Part shown: positions 38,001 through 43,140 of the stretch, in pieces | How the letters are laid out: each line of letters opens with the position of its first letter | How positions within the stretch are numbered: position 1 is the first letter of the stretch | Assembly: GCF_017654505.1 (NCBI RefSeq) | Contig: NC_054571.1 | Span: forward strand, 3,876,041 to 3,940,040 | Direction: 5' to 3' | DNA length: 64,000 nucleotides | Source of the DNA: Polyodon spathula | Lineage: Eukaryota > Chordata > Actinopteri > Acipenseriformes > Polyodontidae | Notes under the pieces: model-generated | Told to the model about the DNA's origin: nothing | Seen by the model: the letters and a program-made list of their open reading frames with translations, nothing else | Databases searched by the model: none | Program-made: the position numbers and the translations under genes

Positions 38001-39614
38001 CAGTCTTTTTATAACTGCTGATTCTGAGATTTTACAATTCCACATATGATCTCCTCATGTCTTGTTCTTTCTACTGTTAAATCGTAGAACAGGGATGATT
38101 TAACAATTGTACTCTTTCTGGCTAGAGAATTAGTCTGCTCTCTGTGCCCCCAGGACCCTGGGTATCTCTTGCAGGGTTATGTAGTTTTTTTATGTCTCAA
38201 TCCTAAAATTCTAGGTGATGCTAAACGTTTGGCCAGAGCTGTAAGTATAATGATCTAGCCCATTACCTGCACAGCTGCTTTGTCCGTCCATGAAGATCTC
38301 CTGCCCAGAACTGGACCTGAAGCCTGTTTTGCAGGAGCAGCTGTAGTTTCCAATTGTGTTTCGACACCAAGCATTCTGACCACAGAGGGTGCGCTTCTCT
38401 TTACACTCATCTATTTCTACAGAAAAATTAGAGGAAGAAAACATTCTTTTTTCAGAGCCCCGTGAAGTGAGTTCTCATCACTTTAGCATTTTCATATTTA
38501 CCAATGATAAGAGATCTCGTCAAAGCATGACATTGCTAGAAACAGTAGTCGTGTGAAATGAACACATATAAAGATGTGGAGAAACGCATCCTCTTTTTTA
38601 GTTCACTAGGGGTAGAGAAGGTGCAGATTCACACTCACACACATTCAAAACACACATGCCTTTGTTTGATTTGATTTTTCAGTCTGCTTTTTCAAAAACT
38701 TTTGTTTTTTTTTATGTCTCAATCTTAAAATTCTAGGTGATGCAAAACTTTTGGCCATAGCTGTAAGTATAATGATCTAGCCCATTACCTGCACAGCTGC
38801 TTTGTCCGTCCATGAAGATCTCCTGCCCAGAACTGGACCTGAAGCCTGTCTTGCAGGAGCAGCTGTAGCTTCCAATTGTGTTTAGACACCAAGCATTCTG
38901 ACCACAGAGGGTGCGGTTCTCTTTACACTCATTTATTTCTACAGAAAAATTAGAGGAAAAAAACATTCTTTTTTCAGAGCCCCGTGAAGTGAATTCTCAT
39001 CACTTTAGCATTTTCATATTTGAGATCTTGTCAAAGCGTGACATTGCTAGAAACATTAGTCGTGTAAAAGTTAACACAGATGTGGAGGCACACATCCTCT
39101 TTTAGTTCACAAGGGGTAGAGATGGTGCAGATTCACACATACACACACATTCAAAACACACATGTCTTTTGATTGATTTGATTTTTCAGTCTGCTTTTGA
39201 AAAATACCATGGCAAAGTATAACCCTTGTAAAATGTTTTACATTTGTAAGGTCTTATCATTAAGGAACAGGGAGAGCATTTTTGTTTCTGGACCCCATAT
39301 ACAGATCTTGATTTAGCTTCCATATATGCTTCATGTTCTCATCAGCTTGAGGAGGGGGTTTCGGGCCGGACAAACAGGTTCCGAATCTGGCACAAATCAA
39401 CCCCTAAATAATAATAATAATAATAATAACTTGTTGGTAATTTTGATTCCATATTCCAGTACTCTTATCATTACAGAATGTCCCTATTTCTGTAAAATTG
39501 GGTTTCCCTGTTGATTTGAACCCTGGCCAGCACAGACAGTAGACACTCCCAGGGTATTGAAGCAGACAGAATAATTAGGACACACAGGAATGGGACCAGC
39601 ACACGCATCTCTAT
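13556..39614 (-). CDS. Adhesion GPCR, ADGRE (EMR/CD97) group, multi-exon gene
   Basis: Surface receptor whose family binds ligands through EGF repeats, cuts itself at a GPS site in the GAIN domain, and signals through G proteins using the freed tethered agonist. Seen in transcript order: EGF exons (39614, 38938, 38416, 36187), stalk (34534, 33869), GAIN (30638, 29432, 28895, 28247), GPS exon (24859), 7TM exons (22955, 22085, 21210, 20701, 17087), tail (15956, 13636). All core exons have AG/GT borders and matching phases from 38938 to the stop at 13556, if the exon at 36187 is skipped. The 7TM sequence carries family hallmarks such as [32 protein letters not shown] and NSLQG. No signal peptide or start codon exon was found, so the 5' end is missing. 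ADGRE5 (CD97) is the likeliest member, but EMR-type paralogues cannot be separated from this alone. Exon-level notes follow as separate entries. Confidence 0.9.
13994..14055. repeat. (TG)n microsatellite with (CGTG)n end
   Basis: About 24 TG units followed by GCGTGCGTGC, inside the last receptor intron. Confidence 0.95.
14063..15749. other. Last receptor intron, no other gene
   Basis: AT-rich intron between the tail exon and the terminal exon at 13636. I see no transposon with confidence. Confidence 0.5.
15750..15797 (-). CDS. Possible alternative C-terminal segment
   Basis: An acceptor-like tttctttcag is followed in phase 0 by [15 protein letters not shown] and a TAA. The 63 nt between this and the previous donor are also open and a multiple of three. 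So the tail may read straight through, remove a 63-nt intron, or splice to 13636 instead. A 63-nt intron would be unusually short for a vertebrate. Confidence 0.3.
   Translation of the reverse strand, partial: SISPYIYGVKTIISW
15861..15956 (-). CDS. Cytoplasmic tail exon of the ADGRE receptor
   Basis: The exon is 32 codons, phase 0, acceptor ttatcaccag and donor ACG|gtgaga. It reads [17 protein letters not shown], then a Ser/Thr-rich part ending VPMDNLT. 'V-R-x-E-Y-R-K-W' is the usual start of the tail after TM7. Reading through the donor stays open to a TAA at 15750. Confidence 0.85.
16048..16187. repeat. 70-bp tandem duplication
   Basis: Two units starting GATTGATATTGTT (16048 and 16118) with the shared words GGGGCCAGTATTACCAGT and CATTCAGCGTGGTTCC, in an intron between the TM7 and tail exons. 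Confidence 0.85.
16462..16878. mobile_element. Harbinger-like MITE
   Basis: Left end GGGATCCGTTTCATAAAA and right end, in reverse complement, GGGGCCCGTTTCATAAAA form terminal inverted repeats that continue into GCGATTTGCGATG-like words. Length about 417 bp with no coding frame. Superfamily assignment is inference. Confidence 0.6.
16928..17087 (-). CDS. 7TM exon: TM6 and TM7
   Basis: The exon is 160 nt, phase 2 to phase 0 (acceptor gtttctttag, donor CAG|gtaaga). TM6 is [22 protein letters not shown]7 is [20 protein letters not shown]. The NSLQG motif of TM7 is present. A MITE ends only 50 bp beyond the donor. Confidence 0.93.
17354..17590. repeat. 58-bp tandem repeat, four units
   Basis: Units start ATTTCATGTATTATGCTGC at 17354, 17412, 17470 and 17528; the last is partly degraded. 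Confidence 0.9.
17660..17735 (+). mobile_element. L2-type SINE/LINE 3' tail
   Basis: TAAAGCGCTTTGTGATGG and AAAGCGCTATATAAAATAAA followed by GATTGATTGA is a common fish retroposon tail. The tandem units just upstream may belong to the same element. Confidence 0.6.
17737..19718 (-). mobile_element. CR1/Rex-like LINE with internal deletion
   Basis: Non-LTR retrotransposon in the intron between the TM5 and TM6 exons. Upstream part (19718-18950): AP endonuclease with [18 protein letters not shown] and [10 protein letters not shown]. Downstream part (18932-17799): reverse transcriptase from the [10 protein letters not shown] block through GVPQG, FADD and the C-terminal region. The linker and first RT motifs are missing compared with the copies at 37 and 45 kb, about 0.8 kb lost at about 18,935. 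The 3' end is AAGAACATAAGAAAATTTAC on the plus strand. Confidence 0.9.
19719..20609. other. Receptor intron, no other gene
   Basis: AT-rich intron between the LINE and the loop-3 exon. Nothing recognised. Confidence 0.5.
20610..20701 (-). CDS. 7TM exon: TM5 end and intracellular loop 3
   Basis: The exon is 92 nt, phase 0 to phase 2 (acceptor gccccgcag, donor CCAG|gtgagt). It reads [18 protein letters not shown], then VSKVKDTR. '[15 protein letters not shown]' across the next junction is nearly the EMR signature. Confidence 0.92.
21144..21210 (-). CDS. 7TM exon: extracellular loop 2 and start of TM5
   Basis: The exon is 67 nt, phase 2 to phase 0 (acceptor gtgctcctcag, donor GCT|gtaagt). With the previous exon it reads [18 protein letters not shown], then CFTIA. 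The conserved loop-2 cysteine and the WSFLGPV block of TM5 are intact. Confidence 0.93.
21850..22085 (-). CDS. 7TM exon: TM3 and TM4
   Basis: Acceptor cctttctcag, donor CATT|gtgagt, phase 0 to phase 2, 236 nt. TM3 reads [18 protein letters not shown], then [15 protein letters not shown]4 is [19 protein letters not shown]. The 'AGLLHY-F' and 'WM-LEG-QLY' blocks are diagnostic of ADGRE and related receptors. Confidence 0.93.
22318..22500 (-). mobile_element. Old CR1-like LINE 3' fragment
   Basis: Words such as GGCCTTCTCCGGGCCTTCTC, ACACAGTATTCTAGCATGG and ACATTCTGTTTGCCTTTTTG match the antisense of the CR1-type RT C-terminal region, much diverged. Intronic. Confidence 0.45.
22731..22955 (-). 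CDS. 7TM exon: TM1 and TM2
   Basis: The exon is 75 codons, phase 0, from acceptor tttttttcag to donor AGG|gttgtg. TM1 spans about [18 protein letters not shown] onward; TM2 contains [18 protein letters not shown], the family 'T-x-I-H-x-x-L' signature. It ends in the first extracellular loop with cysteines (HCLNC). Confidence 0.92.
22956..24685. other. Receptor intron, no other gene
   Basis: T-rich intron between the GPS exon and TM1. Poly(T) at about 23,692-23,708. No recognised element. Confidence 0.5.
24686..24859 (-). CDS. GPS exon with cleavage site and tethered agonist
   Basis: The exon is 58 codons, phase 0 to phase 0 (acceptor cttttctag, donor CAG|gtattg). It holds the complete GPS motif: [16 protein letters not shown], then [17 protein letters not shown]. 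The four cysteines and two tryptophans are present. Autoproteolysis is expected between L and S of HL/S, leaving SSFAVLMA as the tethered agonist. The catalytic residues are intact. Confidence 0.93.
26285..26560 (-). mobile_element. piggyBac-like MITE, copy 1
   Basis: Begins TTAA then CCCTTAGCAGTCC, followed by CATTTATTCAGC. Its body is an inverted, diverged copy of 27855-28171. The far end is not clear. Confidence 0.5.
27855..28171 (+). mobile_element. piggyBac-like MITE, copy 2
   Basis: Flanked on both sides by TTAA (27851-27854 and 28172-28175). Ends CCCTTTACGGCCC and, in reverse complement, CCCTTTGCAGTCC, so the termini are inverted repeats. TTAA targets are the piggyBac hallmark. It ends about 40 bp from the GAIN microexon's donor. 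Confidence 0.65.
28212..28247 (-). CDS. 36-nt microexon in the GAIN domain
   Basis: Acceptor tttatatacag and donor ATG|gtaagc enclose exactly 12 codons, [12 protein letters not shown], phase 0 on both sides. It sits between HHNE and [14 protein letters not shown], a loop of variable length in the family. Skipping it keeps the frame, so it could be an alternative cassette. Confidence 0.6.
28723..28895 (-). CDS. GAIN subdomain B exon
   Basis: The start was set at acceptor tgtccacag (28895), which restores the phase-1 join to the previous exon and gives [17 protein letters not shown]. It continues [12 protein letters not shown] and [12 protein letters not shown], ending at GAG|gtaggt in phase 0. 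'GFVSYxGMESVL' and 'LSEPVxLTFHH' are strong family signatures. A longer open frame upstream to 29106 is intron, including a G-rich tract. Confidence 0.9.
28987..29017. repeat. Interrupted poly(C) tract near the GAIN exon
   Basis: Runs of 17 and 13 C with one A between. On the transcribed (minus) strand this is a G run about 90 nt upstream of the 3' splice site at 28895. Confidence 0.95.
29319..29432 (-). CDS. GAIN domain exon (beta-strand start)
   Basis: Acceptor ccttcaag and donor AAAG|gtaatg, phase 1 to phase 1, 114 nt. It reads [18 protein letters not shown] followed by [18 protein letters not shown]. This matches the alternating strands of the 'x-M-D-I' region that precedes the GAIN beta core in EMR-type receptors. 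Confidence 0.85.
29775..30425 (-). mobile_element. Diverged CR1-like LINE, 3' part
   Basis: The plus strand reads GAGAGGAGACCATTAGGCCC through CCAGAATTGGACACAATATT to CAAGGTCTTTCTC, the antisense of the same RT C-terminal region as the younger LINE copies but far more diverged. It lies in the intron just beyond the GAIN exon donor. Confidence 0.7.
30461..30638 (-). CDS. GAIN subdomain A exon
   Basis: Acceptor ttctttcag and donor CTAG|gtaagg. The exon runs phase 0 to phase 1 and reads [16 protein letters not shown], then [18 protein letters not shown] and SANL. The helical pattern with a hydrophobic heptad and the 'LDTVERAVL' segment is typical of the helical half of GAIN domains. An old LINE fragment lies immediately beyond the donor. 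Confidence 0.85.
31533..33007. mobile_element. pogo/Tigger-like DNA transposon remnant, with nested LTR
   Basis: Left end CAGTAGTCTCCGCCTTAGAG and right end, in reverse complement, CAGTATTCCTCTGCTTATAA are inverted repeats, followed inward by GAACACC words on both sides. TA dinucleotides flank both ends (31531-31532, 33008-33009). No transposase is readable. An LTR (32279-32869) is inserted inside. Confidence 0.6.
32279..32869 (+). mobile_element. Solo LTR nested in the DNA transposon
   Basis: Starts TGTAACAGG and ends CCTGTCACA. It has the hairpin CTGGCAGAGG...CCTCTGCCAG at about 32,461-32,502, TATA-like CATATAAACC at about 32,579, AATAAAATGG at about 32,775 and CCTGACGTCACC near the end. 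Flanks GTGTC and GTGCC look like a 5-bp target duplication with one mismatch. Confidence 0.7.
33115..33180 (-). mobile_element. Possible LINE 3' terminus fragment
   Basis: GAGAGGAGATTATTCGGCAT resembles the antisense 3' end of the CR1/Rex-like LINEs here. Very short. Confidence 0.3.
33774..33869 (-). CDS. Stalk exon 2 of the ADGRE receptor (96 nt)
   Basis: Acceptor ttttttacag and donor CAG|gtcagt bound 32 open codons, phase 0 to phase 0, starting [16 protein letters not shown] and ending GYQLQ. It has an N-glycosylation sequon (NLT) and is Ser/Thr-rich at its start, as expected for a stalk. The fit to the following GAIN exon ([10 protein letters not shown]) is in frame. Confidence 0.65.
34131..34455. 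repeat. 34-bp minisatellite, about 9.5 units
   Basis: Units start ACTTAATATACACCTCTC and continue TGAATACAGCA with small variation (CCGCT, GCCCT, CCCCT). The array ends about 40 bp from the donor of stalk exon 1. Confidence 0.95.
34494..34534 (-). CDS. Stalk exon 1 of the ADGRE receptor (41 nt)
   Basis: Acceptor ttgtattttcag and donor AAT|gtaggt enclose 41 nt, phase 1 to phase 0, reading [14 protein letters not shown] with the first codon completed from the previous exon. A 34-bp tandem array begins about 40 bp past the donor. Short exons are easy to miscall; support is the splice signals plus the matching phases on both sides. Confidence 0.6.
34816..35215 (+). mobile_element. LTR-like element with internal microsatellite
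   Basis: Starts TGTGAGGC and ends TATTTCACA. The hairpin GCTGGCAGGGA...TCCCTGCCAGC lies at 34,822-34,857, and ATTAAACGTG near 35,122 could be a poly(A) signal. A (TG)n(CGTG)n tract sits at about 34,960-35,030. No clear target duplication. Confidence 0.5.
35216..36041. other. Receptor intron, no other gene
   Basis: AT-rich intron with a poly(A) run at about 35,942-35,963. Nothing recognised. Confidence 0.5.
36042..36187 (-). CDS. EGF-like exon D, phase-breaking
   Basis: Acceptor catgcag leads to a complete EGF module starting [18 protein letters not shown], then [10 protein letters not shown], ending QTRCE. The only donor at the expected place is GAG|gttcgt, giving 146 nt and a phase-0 end, whereas EGF exons of this family end in phase 1. 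Joined to the next exon (phase 1 start) it reads a stop in the second codon. Exon C joins the stalk without D in frame. D may be skipped, may act as a poison exon, or may carry a one-base indel. Confidence 0.65.
36418..37622 (-). mobile_element. CR1/Rex-like LINE, rearranged
   Basis: The 3' end (36418-36709) is followed by a fold-back of its own sequence (36718-36748). Then come the start of the RT ORF and linker region and the endonuclease C-terminus (about 36,755-37,622: [25 protein letters not shown]). The central RT is missing. The other end is cut where a DIRS-like fragment begins. Confidence 0.85.
37623..37951 (+). mobile_element. DIRS-like element, RNase H fragment
   Basis: Reads [18 protein letters not shown], then [18 protein letters not shown] and GGLRS, the RNase H region of DIRS-type tyrosine-recombinase retrotransposons. 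The upstream part is readable only with shifts. It lies inside the receptor intron between EGF exons C and D, plus orientation. Confidence 0.75.
38267..38416 (-). CDS. EGF-like exon C of the ADGRE receptor
   Basis: The exon is 150 nt, phase 1 to phase 1, with the same splice signals as exon B (CAG|gtaatg donor). It starts [18 protein letters not shown] and differs from exon B at only about five residues. Its phase-1 end fits directly onto the stalk exon at 34534, giving a D codon at the join. Confidence 0.85.
38789..38938 (-). CDS. EGF-like exon B of the ADGRE receptor
   Basis: The exon is 150 nt, phase 1 to phase 1, with acceptor ttttctgtag and donor CAG|gtaatg. It encodes one calcium-binding EGF module starting [18 protein letters not shown], followed by [10 protein letters not shown] and ending SSC. 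The six cysteines and the N-T-x-G-S-Y hydroxylation and calcium-site pattern are present. It is a close tandem duplicate of exon C. Confidence 0.85.
39475..39614 (-). pseudogene. EGF-like exon A, frameshifted
   Basis: Acceptor tttgcag precedes a phase-1 start reading [18 protein letters not shown], a calcium-binding-type EGF start with regular cysteine spacing. After CFNT the EGF continues ([14 protein letters not shown]) only in the next frame. A run of three C at about 39,560, where the other EGF exons would need four, accounts for the shift. In the unshifted frame a TAG follows inside the exon. The donor context is also poor: the last cysteine codon overlaps the only GTAATG. So this is either a decayed exon or carries a sequencing or assembly indel. 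Confidence 0.6.
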
Positions 39615-39675
39615 CTGCAAATACAAAAGAATTAAAATATCCGTTCTGAAATACAAAAACACACACCGACCCTTA

Positions 39676-39728
39676 CAGCTAGGGACACAATTGTTGCATC
39701 TCCTATAATTTTTAGGAATGAGACATAA

Positions 39729-39761
<33 letters not shown>

Positions 39762-39951
39762 CATTTAGATATTTTATTTAACATCATGTAATCAAGGAAA
39801 CTATAAAATGATATTGCAAATGTCAATTTTTTGTTACTTAGATGAAAAACTACAAAGCGGAGTGTAATTCAGTATGGTAACGTCACATTATTCAGCAGGT
39901 TAAACACGTTCCTTCTATAGGGGGTGCTAAACGTTTGGCCATAGCTGTACA
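39676..39951. mobile_element. Tc1-like MITE
   Basis: Left end TACAGCTAGGGACACAATTG and right end, in reverse complement, TACAGCTATGGCCAAACG are Tc1-type terminal repeats flanked by TA. A poly(A) run of about 27 lies inside. No transposase. Confidence 0.5.
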
Positions 39952-40274
39952 TGCACCACACAGATGATTTCTGTGAAAGTCATGTCACTGGCTATCTCGC
40001 TGGGGAAAGGCTGAATAAAATTACATGTCATCAGGGAAAGTCTCATGATCGATTTTTGGTTATTGTCTTTATATATTTCCAACTGTAAAAGTTATTTACA
40101 GTTATAACCAATTCTCATATTCTACCAGTACTACAAATAATTACAGACCCCCACTTCGGCATAGTATCACTAACTCGCTTACAGTCCAATAATAGGTGCT
40201 GGCTGGACCGCCTGTGTGATAATAATGCTCAGTCTAGTTGCTCTGTCTAAGATACTGGTTTTCAGTAATATTCT

Positions 40275-40700
40275 GTAACAGGATGGCGTGTATGGTGACG
40301 TCAGACCCAGAAGAAACACTCAGTACTGCAGGTGAAATGTGAATTGCGCTGTTGTGCAGTTTAATCAATAAACAGAAAATAAAAGGTTGCAAGACAAACA
40401 AAACACAGGACATGGCACTGGCAGCCAAAACAAAGAGATGAAACAAAACAGACTAACATAAACAAACAGTGGACTAACAGAGAAACAAACACGGTGAGTC
40501 AAGACAGTTCTATTATTATTATTATTATTGTTGTTGTTGTTATTATTATTATTATTATTATTATGACCTCTGTCTCCAATCCCGTTCTCCACTCACCGAA
40601 CACACAACCCGGAGTGACCACACCTAAATTGTAGGTACCTTGAAGGTTTGGCTGACTCGCTCCCACAAGGATAGGTAACTCAGCTCTACCTTCACTTCTG
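40275..40700 (-). mobile_element. LTR-like block, minus orientation
   Basis: The minus strand ends CCATCCTGTTACA at 40275 with TGACGTCACC just before it and GGTTGTGTGTTCGG at about 40,605, as in the LTRs at 49 and 50 kb. It contains a (TTA)n/(TTG)n microsatellite at about 40,511-40,564. The start is unclear. Confidence 0.5.
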
Positions 40701-41149
40701 TAATAACTAGTTGCTACATTATTTTGTATAAAGATAATGTTCAAATAATATGTGGAGAGGCATTAAGTTCAGTTAACATTAAAATATTTAGGAATTGATT
40801 AGATTGAGTGAAAAAAACTAAAACAAGTGATATAAAAATAATTCTATTTCTTAATGTTTCCATGCCAGTTTGGTGTAACATATAGCAAGTTCATATATTA
40901 AAATAATTTAATTAACATTAATGATTGCAGTGGGACCTAAATATTACTGCATTCAACAGATCATTATGTTTTATAGAAAACACCATACATTTTTGTAACT
41001 CGTCTGTAATCCCATATCTTGTGGTCAATGCATACAAACAGGTTGCTTTCGACACTATAATTGAAACCACAATTTCAAAGTAAAGTGATATATCATAAAT
41101 TTAACACAATCATTTACTGCAGACAGCTTTGGCTGTCAAAGTCCAGGGT

Positions 41150-41885
41150 CATGGGTACAGACGTCTGCCTTGCTGGAAGCGCCATCTCCCCTGGCCATAC
41201 ATTTGAGCCAGCAGTGGAGGAGATCCTGCAACGTTCCCACCGAGAGCTGGAGGCGTCTCAACAGGTAGCTGCGATGAATCCTTTCCGTGCTCCGGTGCCG
41301 GAGTGAATGAGTCACTGGCGCCCACCAGTGACACAGACGGTGACCCAGATGGTTCCAATCCCCACTGTGCCCCGTGGCGACCTGAGGCAATGCCTTCAGG
41401 CTTCAGTGGCAGCTAATATCCAGGGCCACCCGCAAGGATGGGGAATCGCCAGACAGGGAGGGCCCCAGCACAACAGCAACCCAGGAAGCAGTTCAAATGC
41501 CGCCCTAGGCAGGCTCCACCCCAGCCCCAGCAGCCCCAGCAGGGTCCCTTAAGGCCTTAGACCCACCCCTTCTGCAATACTGGCACGCTTGCACCTCAGA
41601 CTCTTGGGTGCTTGCCACCATACAAGCACTACGGTTCCGCATAGGGCCTCCTCCCTTTCGAGGGATCATGGTTATATCGGTGAGCGACCTTTTCCAGGTC
41701 TCTAAAAACATTACTTCTCAAATAAGCCACTCTCCTTGTAGAACACACCTCTCAAGAGGAGGGGTTCAACTCGAGGTACTATCCAGTGCCAAAAAAGGAT
41801 GGTGGCCTTCGCCGCATCCTTGACCTGAGACACCTCAATGGGTTCTTGAGGGAGAGAATGTTCCATCGCCACATCCTCCAGTCTG
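41150..41885 (+). mobile_element. DIRS-like element, gag and RT start fragment
   Basis: Broken frames read a Gln/Pro-rich tract (PRQAPPQPQQPQQGPLRP), TLAPQTLG, then, near 41,760-41,870, PVPKKDGGLRRILDLRHLNG, the first RT motif of DIRS-type elements. Stops and shifts interrupt it. Confidence 0.7.
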
Positions 41886-42527
41886 CAATGACATTTCATT
41901 TGTAATTCCAATGGTCTGATGACACAAAACACAGTAAATAACAATGATAACAGGCAATACAGTGGTGTGTATTGCTTAGTTGTAATCCTTGGGTTGGTCC
42001 TGAAATAATAACAGTCCCGATCCTTTTACACCCACACGTAACACAAACGCAATCGCCAGTCCACAGGGCATGCTGTAGTGCTAGTGGTGCTAATACAGTT
42101 TATCGTAAGTTTAGTTTAGTGCTGGCCTTTAGCGACAGCTCCGGATGATGTTAGCCATCTAATAACAACAAACAAGTATTCGTTAGACGCGACAAACGCA
42201 ACAAACAAAACACTTACGATTACAATACAGGTTCTCCTTCCAGTTCAGCTTTTAACCATAGCAAGGAACAGATCACTTTGCTACTCTCCCTTTTGTACCG
42301 TCAATCATGACCCCTTCTTTGGTTAACCAGTGCACCCGCTCCTCCAATCTATGGTTGCCAGGTTGTTTCCCTTCCGGGTCAATGATTTAGTGTATCGTAG
42401 CTCTGCCCCCTTTCTAGATGATGACTTTCTTCTAACCCTGGGAATGAAATGTTTGGCCACCCAGTCCAGGGCACTCTGTTCCCTTACACAGCGCCCTCAC
42501 AGGGAGAATCATTCTCTGTCTATCACA
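41886..42527 (-). mobile_element. LTR-like element, minus orientation
   Basis: The minus strand starts TGTGATAGACAG at about 42,527, has a transcription-unit-like layout with GGTTAAAAGCTG at about 42,252, and ends in a segment containing TTTGTGTCATCAGACC and TTGCA near 41,886. No internal genes. Confidence 0.45.
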
Positions 42528-42532
42528 GGTCG

Positions 42533-42866
42533 ACATTGTCAATCTCATTTAAAATTTTGAATGACTGAATCCGATTTCTGCATAGTCTTCTTTGTTCAAG
42601 ACTGAATAGATTTGATTCTTTTAGCATGTCTGTATATGACATGCCTTTTATACCCGGAATAATTCTGGTTGCTCGTCTTTGCACTTTTTCTAGAGCAGCA
42701 ATATCCTTTTTATAGCGAGTTCACCAGAACTGAACACAATATTCTAGATGAGGTTTTACTAATGCATTGTAAAGTTTTAACATTACTTCCCTTTGTTTAA
42801 ATTCAACACTTTTCACTATATATCCAAACATTTTGTTGGCTTTTTTAAAGCTTCCTCACATTGTCT
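42533..42866 (-). mobile_element. CR1/Rex-like LINE fragment
   Basis: Antisense of the RT C-terminal region: words TAGTCTTCTTTGTTCAAGAC, CCAGAACTGAACACAATATT and TTTTGTTGGC match the other LINE copies. Truncated at both ends. Confidence 0.7.
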
Positions 42867-43140
42867 AGATCAGTTCTTCACTCTGGTCGTGGGGACCCCC
42901 TGTGTCTGCTGGTTTTCATTCCAACTGAGCTCTCAATTACTTAACTAGACCCTTAATTGAACCGAGAATTTGCTTAATTAGACATGTTTAATTGTTTTCA
43001 GCTCATAAACAGTTGCAGAGTTCAAGTTACTTATAAAATATTATAGCTAACTTCAAATCTGCAACTGAAAACAATTAAAATAATCTAATTAAGAAAATGA
43101 TCAGGTCAATCAAAGGTCTAGTTAAGACTCTTCCCATGGT
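42867..43140. mobile_element. Fold-back MITE, possibly hAT-like
   Basis: Starts AGTTCTTCACTCTGGTCG then GGGGACCCCCTG, cutting the LINE fragment. Internal arms AATTGTTTTCAG...GTTGCAGAGTTCAAGTTA and their reverse complement flank an AT-rich centre at about 43,040. Confidence 0.45.

Larger units (their letters stand above)
38188..39205. repeat. Tandem duplication of about 520 bp carrying EGF exons C and B
   Basis: The block from about 38,188 to 38,700 is repeated at about 38,710-39,205: same intron start, the Tc1-type word GGCCA(G/T)AGCTGTA, the EGF exon, and CCCCGTGAAGTGA beyond the acceptor. Exons are offset by 522 nt. Confidence 0.85.

Noticed and set aside
40499..40744. Possible extra receptor exon
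   Set aside because: The open frame lies within an LTR-like block and a (TTA)n repeat, with no EGF cysteines.
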